A DNA stretch of 64,000 nt, from assembly GCA_026005035.1 (NCBI GenBank), contig BPKH01000002.1:364501-428500 (forward strand), given 5' to 3'. Origin of the DNA: Porticoccaceae bacterium. GTDB taxonomy: Bacteria > Pseudomonadota > Gammaproteobacteria > Pseudomonadales > Porticoccaceae. Position numbers and translations under genes: made by a program. The notes beneath the pieces are model-generated. The model did not search any database and was not told the origin of the DNA. It was given only the letters and a program-made list of their open reading frames with translations. Positions 59,455 to 64,000 of the stretch are shown one piece after another (positions within the stretch are counted from its first letter, which is position 1; the number at the start of each line of letters is the position of its first letter).

Positions 59455-60166
59455 GGCTCTCCCCTGGATCCAAGAGTTCCGCCAGGTGGCTGACCTCGAT
59501 GGCGTCGCCGCCGGCGAGCCGGGAGAGTTTCCCGCCGACGTGGAGCAGGCAGGGCAGATCGGTGCCGGAAAGCACTTCGGGGTGCACCTCGAGCACCCGG
59601 CGGGCCTTGTCCTCGGCCATGCGGTCGGCGATCTCCGGAAACTTGACGCAGAAGGTACCGCCGAACCCACAACAGACCTCTGCCTCGGCGATTTCCAATA
59701 CCTGGTGACCGGCGCGGGCGAGCAGCGCGCGCGGGGCGCCACCGAGCTGGAGCTCGCGGCGGGCGCTGCAGCCCTCTTGCCAGGCCACCCGCCGGGGGCG
59801 GCGCGCAGCGGGTGGAGTCGCCTCCACCTCCACCAGGAATTCGGACAGCTCCCGCACCCGCTGGGCGAATTGGCGGGCCCGGGGTGCGCCGTCGAAGAGG
59901 GTGGGATAGTGGAGGCGCATGGTGGCCGCGCAGGAGGCGGAGGGCACCACCACCCGGTCGGCGCCGCCGAATCGGTCCATCACGCGGCGCGCCATGCGCC
60001 GCGCCGCCTCGATCTCGCCGTTGTTCCAGGCCACCTGGCCGCAGCAGCCCTGGGGCGGAACTTCCAGCCGCCAGCCGGCGGCGCGCACCAGGCGGCAGCC
60101 CGCTTCGGCCACCTGGGGCCTGAGCAGATCCACCGCGCAGGTGGCGAAGAGCGCGGCGCAGGCCAT
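59447..60166 (-). CDS. lutA: (Fe-S)-binding lactate utilisation protein LutA
   Basis: Protein of 239 residues with two CCG-type cysteine-rich domains: PQGCCGQVAWNNG with upstream ATCAVDLL, and VCCGFGGTFCVKFPEI with WQEGCSARREL before it. LutA supplies the heterodisulfide-reductase-like subunit of the L-lactate oxidising complex. Start ATG at 60164-60166 is one base after the stop of the DUF502 gene. No LldR/LutR regulator or lactate permease is in the window. Confidence 0.94.
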   Translation of the reverse strand: MACAALFATCAVDLLRPQVAEAGCRLVRAAGWRLEVPPQGCCGQVAWNNGEIEAARRMARRVMDRFGGADRVVVPSASCAATMRLHYPTLFDGAPRARQFAQRVRELSEFLVEVEATPPAARRPRRVAWQEGCSARRELQLGGAPRALLARAGHQVLEIAEAEVCCGFGGTFCVKFPEIADRMAEDKARRVLEVHPEVLSGTDLPCLLHVGGKLSRLAGGDAIEVSHLAELLDPGESRG

Positions 60167-60167
60167 C

Positions 60168-60788
60168 TCAGGCCTTCCCTTGCCGGGGGCGCTCCTCCCG
60201 GCCTCCCCCGGGCGCGCCCCCGGTAAGAGCGATGCGCAACGCCTCCTCCACCGATAGATCGAGGGGCTCGAGCCGCTCCGGATCGAGGTACACCGTGAAG
60301 CCCCCGATCTGGTAGCTCATGGGCAGGTAGACGCCCACCTTGGCCGGCCGGCCATCGCGGGCGGGAAAGAGGCGTGCGCCGGTCTCCCGGGCGGTGACCA
60401 GGCCGAGCAAGCGCACCCCAGGAGCCACTTCTGCCGCCACCACGGCGCCCCGCTGGGTCGAGCGTCCCGGTGCGAACATCCGCACCAGGTCGGAGAGCGC
60501 CCCGTGGATCGACTTGACCAGGGGGATGCGCTCGAGCAACCGGTCACCCAGCCGCACCAGGTAGCGCAGCCCGTAGGTGTCGACCGCAAGCCCCATCAGA
60601 AACAGGATGGGAAGGGACGCCGCCAAGCCGAGCCCCGGGAGATAGCGGTCGGGGCCGACGAGCCATTCCACCACGGGACGCAGGGCGCGCTCCAGGGACG
60701 CGCCGATCCAGTAGAGCAGGTAGAGGGTCGCCACCACCGGCAGCAGGGCGGCGAGACCGGCGGTCACCCGGGCGGCGATGCGCGACAT
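60168..60788 (-). CDS. DUF502 family membrane protein
   Basis: Inner-membrane protein of 206 residues, function unknown. Two N-terminal helices (ARVTAGLAALLPVVATLYLLYW and LGLAASLPILFLMGLAV) flank a short loop. The soluble part has IPLVKSIHGALSDLVRMFAPG and YLPMSYQIGGFTVYL, both typical of DUF502. It is the first gene of the minus-strand unit that continues with lutABC, with a one-base gap to lutA. The divergent gene at 60925 is a histidine kinase. Confidence 0.88.
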   Translation of the reverse strand: MSRIAARVTAGLAALLPVVATLYLLYWIGASLERALRPVVEWLVGPDRYLPGLGLAASLPILFLMGLAVDTYGLRYLVRLGDRLLERIPLVKSIHGALSDLVRMFAPGRSTQRGAVVAAEVAPGVRLLGLVTARETGARLFPARDGRPAKVGVYLPMSYQIGGFTVYLDPERLEPLDLSVEEALRIALTGGAPGGGREERPRQGKA

Positions 60789-60924
60789 GGCGTGTTCCTC
60801 GCGACTGTCGAAGGGGCTCTTCGTCGGCTTGCCGAGACCTTTCGTCGGCGATTTCGAGGGCGAGCGCTTGCCCGTGCCACACTCAGCATACCCCAATCCG
60901 TTTCGCGAGGGGTTGGATGGAGCC

Positions 60925-61965
60925 ATGAGCGGGAAGGGCCGGGTCATCCTGGTCGCCACCCACCGCCCCGGCGAGCGGGCACTCCTTGCGCGCCTGCTCC
61001 GGGGAGCGGTGCCGGGCGCCGAACTGCGCTTGGCGGAGGATCCCGTGGCCCTGGGGCGGTATCTGGCCGCGGGTGCGGTGGACGCGCTGTTGGCCGCCGC
61101 GGATCTGCCGTGGCGGGCCATTGCCCAGCTGGTGGCCGAGGTGCGCACCGCCAACCCCGAGGCGATCGTCGCCCTCTACGACGACCGCGGCCCCGGCACC
61201 ATCGCCCCTGAGGTGGCCGGCTGGGGGCTGGCCGCCTGGTTGACTCGGGCGCCGGAGGATCTCCTCCGGTTGGTCGATCTCATCGCCGCCCGGTGCCGTG
61301 CGTCCCCGCCCGCCGCGCGGCTTCCCCTCGCGGCCGGATTGGCCCACGATCTGCGCGCCCCGCTCCACCTCCTGCGCCGCCAGCTCGAGGAGTTGGCCCG
61401 CGAACCCCTGGCCCCCGAGATTGCCGGCAAGGTCGCCGCCGCTCGCTCCAGCGGGCAGCGCCTGGCGGAGCGGTTCGAGGCGATCCTGGCCGAGGCGGCC
61501 CGGAGCGGGGTGAGTTCGGCCGCGGCCGCTCTCGCCGAACCCGTGGACCTCGGCGCCCTGGTTCAGGAGGTGGTGGATCTCTTCGCGCCCCTGATCCGCG
61601 AGCGCGGCGCCACCGTGGAGGTGGCCGAGCTGCCGCGGGTGCGGGCGCCTCCCGAGACCCTGGCGCGGATCTTCCAGAATCTGCTCGACAACGCTCTCAA
61701 GGCCGCGGGCGATGCTCCCCTGCGCGTCTCCATCGAGGCCGTTGACGCCGGCGACCATTGGCTCTTTACTGTGGAAGACAACGGCCGCGGGATGGATCCC
61801 GCACGACTCGAAGAGGCCTTGGCGGGCCGCGCCGGTCTGGGGCTCGCGCTGTGCCGGGATCTGGTCGCCCAGTTGGGAGGCACGCTGCGCGGCCGTTCCG
61901 CTCCGGGAGCGGGCACCGCGATCCTGTTCACCCTGCCCAAGGAGCCGGGCGCCGTCGGGGTCTGA
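60925..61965 (+). CDS. histidine kinase with N-terminal pseudo-receiver domain
   Basis: Soluble sensor kinase of 346 residues without membrane helices. Residues 6-120 have the alternating pattern of a receiver domain, but the phospho-acceptor is lost (LLAAADLPW where an active receiver has LLDYxLP), the acidic pair is absent (VILVATHR) and the conserved lysine is R (WLTRAP). The H box is GLAHDLRAPLHLL with H141. The ATPase has FQNLLDNALKAAG, VEDNGRGMD and a GAGTAILFTLP end. It is followed 14 bases later by a receiver-GGDEF-EAL gene, its probable target. Confidence 0.85.
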   Translation: MSGKGRVILVATHRPGERALLARLLRGAVPGAELRLAEDPVALGRYLAAGAVDALLAAADLPWRAIAQLVAEVRTANPEAIVALYDDRGPGTIAPEVAGWGLAAWLTRAPEDLLRLVDLIAARCRASPPAARLPLAAGLAHDLRAPLHLLRRQLEELAREPLAPEIAGKVAAARSSGQRLAERFEAILAEAARSGVSSAAAALAEPVDLGALVQEVVDLFAPLIRERGATVEVAELPRVRAPPETLARIFQNLLDNALKAAGDAPLRVSIEAVDAGDHWLFTVEDNGRGMDPARLEEALAGRAGLGLALCRDLVAQLGGTLRGRSAPGAGTAILFTLPKEPGAVGV

Positions 61966-61979
61966 GGGGAGGGCGAAGG

Positions 61980-64000
61980 TTGGAAGAGATCCGCGTGCTC
62001 CTGGTGGAGGACGACGCAGCCGAAGCCGAGCTCCTCGGGCGCGATCTCCGCCGGATCCGCACCTTTTCCTGCCGTTGGGCCCACGTGGCCACCCTCGCCG
62101 AAGCCCTGCGCGCCCTGGAGAAAAGCTCCTGGGATCTGGTGCTGCTCGACTACCATCTGCCCGACTGCCGGGGGCTTGCGGGCCTCGACGCGGTGCTCAG
62201 GGCCGGCGGCGACGCCGCGGTGGTGGTGCTCACCCACCACGCAGAGGAGGAGACCGCCCTCGAAGCCCTGCGCCGCGGCGCCCAGGATTGGCTGCCCAAG
62301 GGGGAGTTGACCGCTTCCCTACTGGAACGCGCCATTCGCTACGCGCGGGAGCGGCAGAGGGTGCTCAGGGCCCTGGCCGCCAGCGAGGAGCGCTACGCCC
62401 TCGCCGTGGACGGAGCCAACGACGCCATCTGGGACTACGACGCGCTGCGCGACCGGATCCACATTTCCCGGCGACTCTACGAGCTCTTGGGACTGGCCGA
62501 GGGCGTCGACCAAGAGCGGCCCGCGTTCTGGTTCGCCCGCGTCCACCCCGACGACCGCCCGCGGGTGGCGCGCCTGGTGGAAGCGCTCCTGCTCGGCGCC
62601 CTGCCGCGGCTGGAGATGGAATACCGCTTGCGCGGGGCCGACGGCAGCTACCTGTGGGTGCTCTGTCGCGGTGTCGCGGTGTGCGACGAGAGCGGACGGG
62701 CGCGGCGGGCGGCGGGCTCCCTCACCGATCTGTCGGCGCGCAAGCAGCTAGAGGAGAAACTCCTCCACGACGCCTTCCACGACCCGCTCACCGGACTGCC
62801 GAACCGCCAACTCTTTCTCGACCGCACCCGGCAGGCCCTGGCCGCCGCCCGGCGGCGGGTCGAAGAGCGCTGCGCGGTGATCTTCGTCGATCTGGACCGC
62901 TTCAAGCAGATCAACGACAGCCTCGGCCACGCCGTGGGGGACGCTTTTTTGATCGCCGTCGCCGCACGCCTCGCGGAGACCCTGCGCGCCGGCGACACCC
63001 TGGCGCGCTTGGGGGGCGACGAGTTCGCCTTTTTGCTGCGCGGTTGTCGGGAAGGCGAGGACGCCCTGGCCTTCGCGCGGCGGATCCGGGAAAGTTTCGC
63101 CGCTCCCTTCGTCGCCCAGGGCGCCGAGCTCCATCTGGACGCGAGCCTCGGCATCGCCCTGGGGGGCGGTGAGGGCGAGAGCGCCGAAGATCTCCTCCGG
63201 CAGGCCGACATCGCCATGTACCGCGCCAAGCGGGGCGGACGGGGGATCGAGATGTTCGATCGCGACATGCACCTCACCACCCGCCGGCGGCTGGAGCTGG
63301 ACGCCCGCTTGCGGCGAGCCTTCGAAGCGGGGGAGTTCGTCCTCCACTACCAGCCGATTCTGACCACCGGGGAGAGCCGGCTGATCGGCCTGGAGGCTTT
63401 GCTGCGCTGGCAGGCGGCCGACGGAGAGGCGCGCGCGGCGGAGGCGTTCATCGCCGCGGCGGAGGAGACAGGGCTTCTGGTGCCCCTGGGGTGGTGGGTG
63501 CTGGACCGCGCCCTCCAGGAGTTCGCCGCCTTGTTGCCCAACCTGCCTCCCCCTTGCGCACCGCGGCTTGCGGTCAACATTTCCGCCAAATGGTTCGCCG
63601 AGGAGCCCGACACCCTGGTGAATCGGCTGGGCGATCTGCTCGAACGGCACGCCGTGTCGCCGCACCGCCTCTGCCTGGAGGTCACCGAACACGCCGTCTT
63701 GGAGCAGGGGGCGCGGGTGCTCGACACGCTGGCGCGGTTGCGGCGGCTGGGAGTGGCCATCCACGTGGACGACTTCGGCACCGGCTACGCCTCCCTCTCC
63801 CAGCTGCGGAGTTTCCCCTTCGACGCCATCAAGATCGACCGCTCCTTCGTCGCCGAGCTGGAGGGCGGCGGGGAGAGCGCGGCCATCGTCTCTTCTCTGG
63901 TGACGCTGGGCACGGCCCTCGGCATGGAGGTAGTGGCGGAAGGGGTGGAGCGGGAGGGGCAGCTCGATGCGCTGCGCGCCCTCGGCTGTCCCCAGGTCCA
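61980..64000 (+). CDS. receiver-PAS-GGDEF-EAL c-di-GMP signalling protein, 3' end cut by window edge
   Basis: Response regulator that both makes and degrades c-di-GMP in principle. The receiver has the acidic pair in LLVEDDAAE, the phospho-acceptor in LVLLDYHLPD and the lysine in WLPKGEL. A PAS/PAC domain follows (EERYALAVDGANDAIWDYD). The GGDEF domain is intact (ARLGGDEFAF) with an RAGD inhibitory site five residues upstream. The EAL domain keeps GLEALLRW, NISAKWF, EVTEHA, DDFGTGYASLSQL, KIDRSFV and AEGVE. The start is a TTG with GGGGAGGGCGAAGG ahead. About 673 residues are visible; only the C-terminal end is missing. Confidence 0.92.
   Translation, partial: MEEIRVLLVEDDAAEAELLGRDLRRIRTFSCRWAHVATLAEALRALEKSSWDLVLLDYHLPDCRGLAGLDAVLRAGGDAAVVVLTHHAEEETALEALRRGAQDWLPKGELTASLLERAIRYARERQRVLRALAASEERYALAVDGANDAIWDYDALRDRIHISRRLYELLGLAEGVDQERPAFWFARVHPDDRPRVARLVEALLLGALPRLEMEYRLRGADGSYLWVLCRGVAVCDESGRARRAAGSLTDLSARKQLEEKLLHDAFHDPLTGLPNRQLFLDRTRQALAAARRRVEERCAVIFVDLDRFKQINDSLGHAVGDAFLIAVAARLAETLRAGDTLARLGGDEFAFLLRGCREGEDALAFARRIRESFAAPFVAQGAELHLDASLGIALGGGEGESAEDLLRQADIAMYRAKRGGRGIEMFDRDMHLTTRRRLELDARLRRAFEAGEFVLHYQPILTTGESRLIGLEALLRWQAADGEARAAEAFIAAAEETGLLVPLGWWVLDRALQEFAALLPNLPPPCAPRLAVNISAKWFAEEPDTLVNRLGDLLERHAVSPHRLCLEVTEHAVLEQGARVLDTLARLRRLGVAIHVDDFGTGYASLSQLRSFPFDAIKIDRSFVAELEGGGESAAIVSSLVTLGTALGMEVVAEGVEREGQLDALRALGCPQV

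Noticed and set aside
57406-59742. A 778-residue LutB-LutC fusion protein
   Set aside because: The frames join only through the nine-base C run. With eight bases lutB ends normally at a GTGA overlap with lutC, which is the standard arrangement.

Overview
The window is 64 kb of high-GC, gene-dense bacterial chromosome with no phage, transposon or CRISPR signature. Gene content and order point to a gammaproteobacterium. The order tRNA-Leu, tig, clpP, clpX, lon, hupB, ppiD and the order gloB, yafS-like methyltransferase, rnhA, dnaQ are both conserved there. NhaB, FimL-like, NudC, SohB, NfuA and type I DAHP synthase fit as well. The sulfite reductase/DUF934 pair and the AddAB-like helicase-nuclease pair (instead of RecBCD) suggest a metabolically specialised lineage, possibly chemolithotrophic or methanotrophic. 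That last step is inference.

Layout. 1-3.5 kb: partial succinate-semialdehyde dehydrogenase, an SDR enzyme, a repetitive lipoprotein and a phosphomannose-isomerase-like cupin protein. 3.5-12 kb: tRNA-Leu followed by the proteostasis cluster tig-clpP-clpX-lon-hupB-ppiD, with a sigma-32-like promoter before lon and a strong sigma-70 promoter before hupB. 12-16.1 kb: mltD and gloB on the minus strand, facing away from the coupled methyltransferase, rnhA and dnaQ genes. 16-22.4 kb: NhaB and CPA2 antiporters flanking a coupled FimL-like, NudC, SohB operon. 22.4-30.8 kb: sulfite reductase/DUF934, a 33-residue membrane protein, metH with DUF2970, nfuA, a small lytic transglycosylase and a DUF6491 protein. 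A perfect 22-bp AT palindrome lies upstream of metH. 30.8-38.8 kb: DAHP synthase, then the coupled murI-addB-like-addA-like operon. 38.9-44.2 kb: rmuC and a DUF2489-like protein, then three minus-strand genes (trmA, a DapB-like reductase, a GGDEF cyclase) that all carry single-base frameshifts. 44.3-50.2 kb: DmeF exporter, ferredoxin with its reductase, a pteridine reductase/queuosine transporter/macrodomain operon, and alr. 50.2-56.3 kb: 5-oxoprolinase pxpABC, a GAPDH of unusual subfamily, a PhoD-like lipoprotein that has lost its metal-binding motifs, a PNPOx-fold protein and an SDR. 56.4-64 kb: two small membrane proteins, a lactate-utilisation lutABC operon with DUF502, and a two-gene signalling module (pseudo-receiver histidine kinase plus receiver-PAS-GGDEF-EAL protein) that runs off the window.

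Operons are tightly packed. Four-base stop/start overlaps are common (ATGA, GTGA, TTGA), and GTG and TTG starts are frequent. No stretch longer than about 180 bases lacks a gene. Nine single-base frameshifts are inferred from protein continuity. Every one looks like one extra base, mostly in G/C runs, and seven of them lie within about 2 kb (41.6-43.6 kb). A local sequence-quality problem is therefore more likely than true gene decay. The least explained items are the metH operator, the 33-residue protein, the degenerate PhoD-like lipoprotein, the pseudo-receiver kinase and the AddAB-like pair without the iron-sulfur cysteines.
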